Shown: one piece after another, positions 17,601-23,303 of the stretch | How positions within the stretch are numbered: position 1 is the stretch's first letter | How the letters are laid out: each line of letters begins with the position of its first letter | Virus record (IMG/VR): IMGVR_UViG_3300023174_000287 | Coordinates: 1 to 43,945 of that record | Strand: one strand, 5' to 3' | Length of the DNA stretch: 43,945 nt | From: a virus | Made by a program: the position numbers and the translations under genes | Notes under the pieces: model-generated | What the model saw: the letters and a program-made list of their open reading frames with translations, nothing else | Databases searched by the model: none | Told to the model about the DNA's origin: nothing

Positions 17601-17872
17601 CCAGCTCTAAAATCTTTGTAAGTATCAGTTTTTAATGTTGCTAATGGTGTATAAGTAGAATGAAATCCACTTGGTCCATATCCCCAACCTGAAACAGCTG
17701 TTGTTTCAAGATATGGAATAATAGAACCACTAAAAGATAAGGCTATAGCTCCAACTCCTCCACCATCATCTTGAGCGGTACTATTTGGAAAATTATATCC
17801 AACCGCTCCATATCCTAAATTTCCAGGAAATAATACGTAAGCCAAGCCGTCTGAATATTTATTAATTGCCAT
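14630..17872 (-). CDS. J: Tip attachment (central hub/host specificity) protein, lambda gpJ-like
   Basis: The 1080-residue product carries the tip-protein hallmarks: an LICEGPIEGF motif (about 146-155), a following PLAD...NNFQYSDY segment, then a long gp27-like hub region with NPAWCFYDIITNNRFGLG (about 475-495). Next come the KCNVYFGTKEEAYKVLNDMA-like segment and RPGDVISIYD (about 690-700). The last 130 residues look like a fibronectin type III domain (strands YYFRVFAQNSIGERSSPA near 1045-1062). This protein closes the tail end and usually determines receptor contact. It has about 100 glycine- and serine-rich residues before the conserved core. Lambda gpJ is of similar size (1132 residues). 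It follows the gpI-like gene by three bases. Confidence 0.9.
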   Translation of the reverse strand: MAINKYSDGLAYVLFPGNLGYGAVGYNFPNSTAQDDGGGVGAIALSFSGSIIPYLETTAVSGWGYGPSGFHSTYTPLATLKTDTYKDFRAGFSSPPNTVYSSVDNNAPDLKSIFSVDKNRATEIAYGNKKNLTALSSISEINILDLICEGPIEGFPTGKYYYSLSGKTTGDIGYSSFSFEPHGSTNSAPEARSIFWDEVPLADQKGFNNFQYSDYKFTYGEKTNDHTVYNPYLNLYEERRDYFGKQVDKNKIPIQTSVTKSINEKIYGYYLISGSQRIVTPKTYYVYNTDISSIKINIKISSLYEQIVKGSNAGDIEQQEAQFQFLIYRLLKDYSLVQLDTSKYPPFEIDAWSNDEITLKGKISTSPIIWTYEVTLRPFAENRPTFPLFNDQIGWVIDIIKTSREATSSSLMSETSIDSITEVYSDRFVYPDSALIFSKFDARYFGSIPSRSYLLKLLKVKIPVNYDPITRSYSGPWNGKFKVAWTDNPAWCFYDIITNNRFGLGKYIDAKLADKWNLYEISQYCDQLVSDGAGGLEPRFKCNVYFGTKEEAYKVLNDMASLFLAILYYSAGQIFLSQDSPKDSIYLFNNSNVIAPGFSYSDASKKSRKTVAVVRYNDENDNYKPAIEIVEDVGAMLRLGIRETEITSFGCTNKNQARRAGKWLLATQNLNTETVEFQVGLEGSFVRPGDVISIYDQARKNLSYAGRTLELTTGYAVLDLPYNFTNTYALSGINVNNSFMFDVVTPTYNLDFGTNLGDLYVTGYTSSINSSGISGLNSSFFKRSQIQSIKINNPKNYITSGSGVYSNNIQINFPSPLLNISSGYLFPQSAPWIINIDTTGYLPVGINTRSKINNDAQTVYPGYYLESYLNKSQKYKVLNIIENDNAIFTINALKYDDQKFKDIDNIGQLVNVPIRPSLPVQPELRLSNLFRDKNGCYFAPFLNDYATYGCGDPTQGDLPYSTNQNGINSIIYDIIPKENSLNTVYYTYVKTGTNFGSTTPTENFLSAISAENIKTGVSFNSQLYAPIFPPFITPVRTGIYYFRVFAQNSIGERSSPAEGSLIFRNQVSENDVNVSGVNVY

Positions 17873-17875
17873 AAA

Positions 17876-18667
17876 TTAAAAAGGAATTGAAGATAGGGAA
17901 TTCTGACTTATTAAATAACATCTTGAATTGAATATATATTGATTATCTCCTTCAAGAATAGATTGTTCAGTTACGCTATCATATTTACCTACATACGCTC
18001 TATATAATATATTATAATTTCCATAAACATTATTTCCACCAACTAATAAAGTACCATATCCTACTGGTACTGGTCCACCTTCCCCAACTGTATTCGATGG
18101 TCCATTAAAAAGATATGAATTTGCTCCACCTGCTGTTCCACCTATTGGATCAGCTTGTTTGGCCGTAAATGGTACATTTGGTGGAGGTTTAGATAATAAT
18201 TCGCTAGTTCCAGCAGCAATTAAACCTACGCTAGCCACTCCAATACTAACTGCAAGAGGCATGAAGCTAGGGAAAGCAACTCCAATTCCTATTCCAGCTA
18301 CTAATCCTACTGCACCTAATGTTATTTGACCAACTGGACTTTTAAAAAAATTGATAGCACTTTGGAAAATATCTGCGCCAATTAAACAAGGCACAATATC
18401 TATTGTTTGAATTTTTTCATCTAAAATCATAAATAATTCTGTATTTTTCATTTCTTCTATACTTTTAATATCTGGAATTTCAGAAAAAAGAGGAGTACTA
18501 TTTATTAATATTTCATACCCATAATCTAAATTATTTATTAAATATTTTCTTAATTTTTTTGTATTTACTTCTATCGCATTTAAAGCTTCGGCTACGCTTG
18601 AAACTTCAAGATCCCAAGATTCTCCAATATCTTGTCCTAATTTACCATGTAAATTGACTTTTATCAT
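17876..18667 (-). CDS. I: Tail assembly protein I-like
   Basis: The 263-residue product matches lambda gpI in order and features. It has a ubiquitin-like N-terminal domain (about 1-90, beginning IKVNLHGKLG), a glycine-rich hydrophobic middle with two possible membrane-inserting stretches (about 112-158), and the conserved C-terminal signature with SYLFNGPSNT, GGPVPVGYG and LLVGG (about 187-212). gpI is needed to assemble the tail tip but is not a major virion part in lambda. AGGA upstream of the ATG gives a normal ribosome site. It lies between the K-like and J-like genes, as in lambda. Confidence 0.85.
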   Translation of the reverse strand: MIKVNLHGKLGQDIGESWDLEVSSVAEALNAIEVNTKKLRKYLINNLDYGYEILINSTPLFSEIPDIKSIEEMKNTELFMILDEKIQTIDIVPCLIGADIFQSAINFFKSPVGQITLGAVGLVAGIGIGVAFPSFMPLAVSIGVASVGLIAAGTSELLSKPPPNVPFTAKQADPIGGTAGGANSYLFNGPSNTVGEGGPVPVGYGTLLVGGNNVYGNYNILYRAYVGKYDSVTEQSILEGDNQYIFNSRCYLISQNSLSSIPF

Positions 18668-18671
18668 ATTT

Positions 18672-19055
18672 TTATCCTAAAGAATTACATGCAAAATGTA
18701 TCGTTGGAGTTAATTTCTTTAAATTAGTTGATTCATATACTTTAAATATATTTTTTTTAATATTATGTAGTATTATTGGTATCATTAAAGATTCAGAGCA
18801 TGCTTTATCTAATTCAGAAAATTCACAGTTTTCACTTATATGACTATGATATATATAATATATTTTATTATATATATATTTTGTTTTCAAAAAATCAATA
18901 GAAGAAATTTTAAAGAAGTTAATTGGATCGGGAGCTATATTTTTACATGGGACACACATAAAATCATTTTCAAAAACTATAAAACCACATGCTTCTTGCG
19001 TATCATCTTTTAAGCATGCTTCGCGAATAGAGTCTTTAATTTTTTTATTAAACAT
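18672..19055 (-). CDS. K: Tail-tip JAB/MPN metalloprotease, lambda gpK N-domain-like
   Basis: I choose ATG 19055 (127 residues) over ATG 19100. It reduces the overlap with the upstream gene to eight bases and starts right before the domain, whereas the extra 15 residues look unrelated. The JAMM zinc site appears intact: glutamate in EACGF (near residue 21-25) and HSH-x7-S-x2-D (HSHISENCEFSELD). In lambda gpK this domain is joined to an NlpC/P60 peptidase, which is absent here; the protein ends shortly after the JAB fold. It probably processes or helps assemble the tail tip. Gene order M-L-K-I-J supports the call. Confidence 0.8.
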   Translation of the reverse strand: MFNKKIKDSIREACLKDDTQEACGFIVFENDFMCVPCKNIAPDPINFFKISSIDFLKTKYIYNKIYYIYHSHISENCEFSELDKACSESLMIPIILHNIKKNIFKVYESTNLKKLTPTIHFACNSLG

Positions 19056-20418
19056 TTGGTTTATTTGTTCCAGGAAATCCGCCAAATGGTAAAAATCCAT
19101 TTAAATAATTACCGTTTGCATCTTTAGGAATTCCATGAGAATTTGGAGAACTAGGATCTTCAACTCCAGGTCTTCTAGGAAAATATACTTGTTGACCATT
19201 AATTCCAGTTAGCCAAACGCTTTTGGTAGTATAATACGTCCAATGCATTCTTAAAGCAGTATCATTATAATTTTCTCCTCCTCTATTGGTTGGCCAAATA
19301 ACTGGTCTAAACGCAGGATTTTTCAGCCATCTAAGTCTGCAGGCTGAAATATCCTTAGAGCAAACGTCTGCTTCCCAATAATTTTTATTTAAAGGTGTAT
19401 CAAAAACATTTGATGTGTGATTTTTAATACAAACAAAATAATTTTTTAAATTTTTATTTTCTAAAAAGACAAAATCACCAGAAACATATGTATTATTTAT
19501 ATTCCAAGCTCCAGAATTACCAAGTGAACCATTGGTTCCTTGATTTGACCCAGTGATCCTAAATATTGCGCTAGCTCCAATTTGTCCTGTGGGAAAAATT
19601 CCACCAATAAATAATTGATTATTTTCTGTTGCTACTGGTGGAGCAGTTAAAAGACCTTTTACATTAAAATCAGGATTCACTGTATCTGCGTAAATTCCAC
19701 TATGCAACGAGGTCAATCTACTATTGTATTCATAACAACATCCTTCTCCACGATATTGAAAAGGACATTTTTTTGAATATATTGTCCTCCCTGGAAAAGT
19801 TAAATTTTCTAAATCAAGAATTGTATTAAGTTGATATTCAACAATAGAGGTGTTTTCTATAGTTTTTCTATCTATATAGTATATGTCTTTTGGAAGTTCT
19901 ATTTCGTAAATTCCAGTATTTGTTGCATATATATTATATCCTTCTTGAAAGTTTAAAGAATTTAAATATTTTAAAAATGTTCTAATCCTTGTAAATTTTG
20001 CGCCAATTATATCATCAAGAGATTGAATTTGCATTCTAATGTAGTTATAGAAAGAATTGTTGGAATTATCAGGAGAAAAATTTGATATTGATATTTTTGG
20101 CGTAGGTAATGTGGTGGATGAATTATACTCGAATCCCTCTGCTTTTATGGGAAATGGATAATAAGAATTATTTTGCCAATTAATTATTCCGTATGGATTA
20201 TTTGTTAATTTAAATAGATTGAAATTATTGTAAATACGTAAAACTCCCATATTAGTTGGCTGATTATTTCCATAACTTAATGTTTTTGTTATTGGATGAA
20301 TTTCAGAAAAATCTATTTCAAATAATTCAATTAATTGTGATGGACTAGAAGATAGAAGATTTTCTCTAATATCTCTACTACCACTTATAATTGATAAATA
20401 GGTATCGTATTGAGCCAT
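19048..20418 (-). CDS. L: Minor tail protein L-like with inserted carbohydrate-binding-like module
   Basis: The 456-residue product follows the M-like gene by one base. An N-terminal domain (about 1-200) like lambda gpL contains FTRIRTFLKYL near 142-152. The iron-sulfur domain is marked by Cys218-x8-Cys227 and Cys353-x6-Cys360, the CX8C/CX6C arrangement I recall for lambda gpL. Between the two pairs lie about 125 extra residues. Their last part (about 303-350: AWNINNTYVSGDFVFLEN...YFVCIKNH...YW) resembles a CBM5/12-type carbohydrate-binding module. The C-terminal tail (about 375-456) is Gly, Pro and Asn-rich. It should form the tail tip with M- and J-like proteins. Lambda gpL is only 232 residues. 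Confidence 0.8.
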   Translation of the reverse strand: MAQYDTYLSIISGSRDIRENLLSSSPSQLIELFEIDFSEIHPITKTLSYGNNQPTNMGVLRIYNNFNLFKLTNNPYGIINWQNNSYYPFPIKAEGFEYNSSTTLPTPKISISNFSPDNSNNSFYNYIRMQIQSLDDIIGAKFTRIRTFLKYLNSLNFQEGYNIYATNTGIYEIELPKDIYYIDRKTIENTSIVEYQLNTILDLENLTFPGRTIYSKKCPFQYRGEGCCYEYNSRLTSLHSGIYADTVNPDFNVKGLLTAPPVATENNQLFIGGIFPTGQIGASAIFRITGSNQGTNGSLGNSGAWNINNTYVSGDFVFLENKNLKNYFVCIKNHTSNVFDTPLNKNYWEADVCSKDISACRLRWLKNPAFRPVIWPTNRGGENYNDTALRMHWTYYTTKSVWLTGINGQQVYFPRRPGVEDPSSPNSHGIPKDANGNYLNGFLPFGGFPGTNKPNV

Positions 20419-20419
20419 A

Positions 20420-20956
20420 TTATTCTGCTACCTCAGAAAATTCAACTTTTATGTTATAAAGATTATAGGAAACGGGCTGAACTGTCCATGTGAGACAAGT
20501 AAACATAGTCTTAGTATTAGGCTTGGAATAAATTGTGGGTAAATTATAAACAAAACTTTCTTTAGCGTTTCTTTCTTGTAAAAAATGTAAAATTGATACA
20601 GTTTCCAACTCACTTCTATTTTCGAAATTTAAACCGATCTGTTTTAAATTATTATTAATAGAGTCTTGTATTCTTTGTTGATAACCATTTCCAAATTGAT
20701 TTATTTTTATTCTAGGACTATTCAAAAACTCCGCTCCATAAGAAGGTTTCCACCAAAAATTTGGATATAATACACTATTTAAAGATATATATCCATCCCA
20801 CTTAACTTGAAGATTACTTGGAGTGATTGGATCTTGACCAACATTTGAATCTATTATTGAATAATAGAATCTATTATTACTGCCTTTTACAATATCGTAC
20901 TTCTTATAAGTAGATCCTGCGCCCCAAGTAGGAACTGTATCGTAAATACTTGCCAT
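20420..20956 (-). CDS. M: Minor tail protein M-like with N-terminal carbohydrate-binding-like module
   Basis: The 178-residue product is the first gene of the tail-tip operon. Residues about 68-178 match the gpM/distal-tail type: FWWKPSYGAEF, then IKINQFGNGYQQRIQDS (about 83-99), followed by a helical segment with ILHFLQERNAKESFVYNLP. The first 60 residues are extra and look like a CBM5/12-type module (TWGAGSTYKKYDIVKGS...FYYSI...W). Lambda gpM is 109 residues and lacks it. GAGG and AAAGG lie upstream of ATG 20956, a good ribosome site. gpM-type proteins start the connection between tail tube and tip. Confidence 0.8.
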   Translation of the reverse strand: MASIYDTVPTWGAGSTYKKYDIVKGSNNRFYYSIIDSNVGQDPITPSNLQVKWDGYISLNSVLYPNFWWKPSYGAEFLNSPRIKINQFGNGYQQRIQDSINNNLKQIGLNFENRSELETVSILHFLQERNAKESFVYNLPTIYSKPNTKTMFTCLTWTVQPVSYNLYNIKVEFSEVAE

Positions 20957-20978
20957 ATATACCTTTTACCTCTTATAT

Positions 20979-20985
20979 TTTACAC
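20979..20985 (-). promoter_or_regulatory. GTGTAAA element upstream of the tail-tip operon
   Basis: On the minus strand GTGTAA followed by A ends 23 bases before the M-like ATG at 20956. It is the left half of an inverted repeat whose right half is the plus-strand copy at 20995, so one site may drive both divergent operons. Confidence 0.4.
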
Positions 20986-21000
20986 TTAAAAGAAGTGTAA
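20980..21000. repeat. Inverted repeat in the divergent intergenic region
   Basis: TTACACTT (20980-20987) and AAGTGTAA (20993-21000) are perfect 8-base inverted repeats around a 5-base spacer, in the only divergent gene gap of the window (20957-21009). Each arm is a GTGTAA element pointing at its own gene. It could be a dyad operator or simply two back-to-back promoters. Confidence 0.6.
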
Positions 21001-21001
21001 T
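20995..21001 (+). promoter_or_regulatory. GTGTAAT element upstream of the tail tube paralogue
   Basis: GTGTAA followed by T, ending nine bases before ATG 21010. There is no Shine-Dalgarno sequence in the gap, so a transcript initiated just after the element would be leaderless, as proposed for the copies at 942 and 36049. Confidence 0.4.
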
Positions 21002-21009
21002 TATAGTTA

Positions 21010-21816
21010 ATGTTTAATGTCTATTCTATAGAAAATCAGAACTTTTATCTAAATGATTCTTCGGTATCTGGAATAAAAAGTTTTAATGTTGGCGTTGATC
21101 TTAAGATAGCTCCTCAAATATCTATAGATAATTCGATTAGTTATACGAAGAATGGCTTGCCAGTTGCTCAATTCGACTTATCTTATATATTGAGTGATAC
21201 TGATAGATTTTTAACATATACAGGTATAAGTTCATTTTCTGGTAAAATTGAGTATGGTGATAAATATGTAACGTTTACAGATGGGTATTTGACTAATTAT
21301 TCTTTAAACTATAAACTAGGAGAATATCCAACTGTTGATATAAGAGGAGTTATTTTTAATTGGACAGCTTCTCAAATATCTTTTAGCCCAAAACCAGTAA
21401 ATTTAAATACATTTAATATTGGAGATCCATGTTTTATAGATACGAACATAGCAGATTTTAGTTCTAATCGAGTTCAATCATTTGGAATTAATATTGATGT
21501 AAGTCGTATACCCAATTATACTATTGGAAATTATTTACCAGACACTGTATATATTCAATATCCAATAAAGCAAGAACTGTCAATAGATGCTAGCGCAAGC
21601 AATTCAATATTTGTATCAAATCTCCGTAATTTACCAAACTCAGGGTATATTGCTCCTGATGCTGGACAATACATATCAATAAAAAAATATCAATCTAATT
21701 CAAATTTGGCCACGTTTAATTTACCCAATAATATCATTACTAACTTAAATTCTACATTTAGTAACGATAATGAAGCTCAATTTAGTCAAAGAAAAGTACT
21801 ATATCTGCAACCATAA
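21010..21816 (+). CDS. Tail tube-like protein, paralogue of the major tail protein
   Basis: The 268-residue product shares three collinear blocks with the tube protein at 3428-4579. They are SFNVGVD...AQFDLSYIL (24-61; there SFNVARTD...VSLDFSYIL, 58-92), YSLNYKLGEYPTVDI (97-111; there YSTEGSVGNFPTASI, 166-180), and VQSFGINIDVSR...YPIKQELSIDA (155-194; there IQSYNLSFDLGR...RPIDFPLAVNLSVDA, 258-297). It lacks the N-terminal 35 residues and some loops, being 115 residues shorter. It lies divergent from the tail-tip operon. It may form a special ring at one end of the tail, a tube decoration or a baseplate-proximal tube section. No Shine-Dalgarno sequence precedes its ATG. Confidence 0.65.
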   Translation: MFNVYSIENQNFYLNDSSVSGIKSFNVGVDLKIAPQISIDNSISYTKNGLPVAQFDLSYILSDTDRFLTYTGISSFSGKIEYGDKYVTFTDGYLTNYSLNYKLGEYPTVDIRGVIFNWTASQISFSPKPVNLNTFNIGDPCFIDTNIADFSSNRVQSFGINIDVSRIPNYTIGNYLPDTVYIQYPIKQELSIDASASNSIFVSNLRNLPNSGYIAPDAGQYISIKKYQSNSNLATFNLPNNIITNLNSTFSNDNEAQFSQRKVLYLQP

Positions 21817-21820
21817 TTTT

Positions 21821-21849
21821 TAGATTTTTAATAATATATATATTATAAT
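21821..21849 (+). promoter_or_regulatory. Possible sigma70-type promoter before the 21859 gene
   Basis: A perfect TATAAT (21844-21849) lies nine bases before ATG 21859. A weak -35 (TAGATT, 21821-21826, three matches) is 17 bases upstream. The region is A/T-rich, so a chance TATAAT is quite possible. The short distance to the ATG matches the stronger minus-strand promoters. Confidence 0.3.
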
Positions 21850-21858
21850 ATTTTGAAT

Positions 21859-22161
21859 ATGGAAATAAAAGATATAATAAGATCTCGTGCTTTTTTAAAA
21901 GTTTTTATAAAAGATGATGTTGCTTTCAACTCTTTAAAAGAGAAATTTCCCGAAATAATTGCCGATTTAACTACTCTAAAAAATAACGCTAATTGTTCTT
22001 GTAGGGGTCGAACAGTAAATTATCTTATATCAAAAATTGAAAGTGAAAAAGATTTTTTTTCTTATATGTTTTCTGAAGAAAATATAAAAAATATAGTTAA
22101 AAGAGAAGAAGAAGAAAAAGAATCAATAAAACGATCTAGAGGAAGAAGCAATGTTTTATAA
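21859..22161 (+). CDS. Small charged protein, unknown
   Basis: ATG 21859 is preferred to the in-frame TTG two codons upstream. The 100-residue product has a helical N-terminal half, an NCSCRGR segment (about 46-52) with two cysteines, and a very charged C-terminus rich in EEE and RSRGR. No family recognised. The stop overlaps the next gene by 11 bases. It could partner the membrane protein that follows, but nothing in the sequence shows that. Confidence 0.55.
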   Translation: MEIKDIIRSRAFLKVFIKDDVAFNSLKEKFPEIIADLTTLKNNANCSCRGRTVNYLISKIESEKDFFSYMFSEENIKNIVKREEEEKESIKRSRGRSNVL

Positions 22162-22447
22162 TTTTTTAGCATATCTTTTACTTTGTTTGAGTATAACTTA
22201 CGCTTGGAGCGATACTGAAGCAGCCAGACCTTTTCGTAATTTTTTAGTTAAAATACCTTATATTCATAAACCCTTGCTTTGCCATGAATGTTCTAGTTTT
22301 TGGATATCTTTAGTTCTTAGTTTTTTTATTAATCCATTCATTACATTAACTTATCCTGTGTTAAGTAATATTTTAAGTGCATTTTGTGGATTTTTTATTA
22401 ATTTATATTTTGTTAGAAACCAATTAGTTAAATATAAAGATTATTAA
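22151..22447 (+). CDS. Small membrane protein with CxxCxxFW motif
   Basis: The 98-residue product has a hydrophobic N-terminal segment (about 3-18), then LCHECSSFW (about 43-51) at the head of a second hydrophobic segment (50-66), and a third near 68-90. A CxxC pair just before FW at a membrane entry recalls the DUF1360 type of small membrane proteins. Function is unknown. GAGGA at 22139-22143, seven bases upstream, supports the start. Its stop overlaps the stop of the opposing gene (22444-22447 region), with no terminator between. It might act at the host membrane (lysis or exclusion), which is speculation. Confidence 0.6.
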   Translation: MFYNFLAYLLLCLSITYAWSDTEAARPFRNFLVKIPYIHKPLLCHECSSFWISLVLSFFINPFITLTYPVLSNILSAFCGFFINLYFVRNQLVKYKDY

Positions 22448-23268
22448 TCTTTTACTTTTTTAAGTCTATCAATTAGTTCAAATATTTTTACTTTTGATAT
22501 ATCAGTAATTGAGCTAAGATTTTCTGCATTTTCAAATTTTTCTTTAATAAGTCTTTTCTTAAGAGTATCAAAATTGACACCTTTTTCCTTCATAACTTTT
22601 TCAAGTAATGATTGAGGAGATGTTGGGTTTTCATTAACAGATGAAGAATCATCAAGAAGTTTTGCATCTCCTAGTTCTTCTTGAGAAACAATATTAATCT
22701 TTAAGAAATTACGTACACAACGAACAAATGCTCTATTCTCGGCGATTGCAGCTAAAAAGAATCTAGCGAAACTCTTTGTATTATTTACGCTTGCATCAGC
22801 AAGAGATTCGAAAACAATCTCTTTTCCACCAGTTTCATAATTTGGAAGCCAAGTAATCTTACAACTTGTTGCAAAATAACTCTCAGAAGCTGATACCACT
22901 TTATATTCAACACTTGTATATCCACGGATTTGAGCAAGTTCTTTGATTCCGCCTAAAAGGATAAGAAGATCTTTATCTTGAAGTTTTGATACATCTGTTT
23001 CTTGAGTCTTTTGTCTATTAGGTACAAGATGTTCTGTTTTAACCATTTTACGCCAATTGATAGTTCCGTCATCATTAAATATATAGTTTAAAGTTTGATC
23101 TTCAATTAGACCATATTGATTTCTAGTTACTAGCTTTGGAGGAGTAACTTGAGATGTTGGAGTTGCAGTATTTTCAATTTGAATATCTAATCCTTTGTTG
23201 ACAACATTGAATAGCTCTGAACTACCAATTGAAATGGTATTTTCTTCTGATTTGATTTTAGGACTCAT
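22444..23268 (-). CDS. Possible ssDNA annealing/recombination protein
   Basis: The 274-residue product has a disordered N-terminus (about 1-45), a central domain (about 55-195) with ELAQIRGYTSVEYKVVSAS and AAIAENRAFVRCVRNFLKI, and a linker. A small helical C-terminal domain (about 215-274) resembles the C-terminal helix bundles attached to phage RecT/Rad52/Erf-type annealing proteins. The 'AENRAFVRCVRNFL' helix is the strongest hint. It has its own strong promoter with the start codon six bases after the -10 box. RecA, RecB-like and ssDNA-binding genes in the same region make a recombination role reasonable. I cannot assign the annealing family from sequence alone. Confidence 0.4.
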   Translation of the reverse strand: MSPKIKSEENTISIGSSELFNVVNKGLDIQIENTATPTSQVTPPKLVTRNQYGLIEDQTLNYIFNDDGTINWRKMVKTEHLVPNRQKTQETDVSKLQDKDLLILLGGIKELAQIRGYTSVEYKVVSASESYFATSCKITWLPNYETGGKEIVFESLADASVNNTKSFARFFLAAIAENRAFVRCVRNFLKINIVSQEELGDAKLLDDSSSVNENPTSPQSLLEKVMKEKGVNFDTLKKRLIKEKFENAENLSSITDISKVKIFELIDRLKKVKD

Positions 23269-23274
23269 TTAAGA

Positions 23275-23303
23275 ATGATACCCCATATTAAACTTTAAGT
23301 CAA
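23275..23303 (-). promoter_or_regulatory. Sigma70-like promoter for the 23268 gene, leaderless
   Basis: On the minus strand, TTGACT (23303-23298), 17-base spacer, TATCAT (23280-23275). The ATG at 23268 follows after six bases, so transcription should start at or next to the start codon. The GTATCAT context equals that of the helicase promoter at 35739-35767. Confidence 0.8.

Noticed and set aside
22440-22450. Terminator between convergent genes at 22444-22447
   Set aside because: The stops overlap and no GC-rich stem with T-tract is present on either strand.
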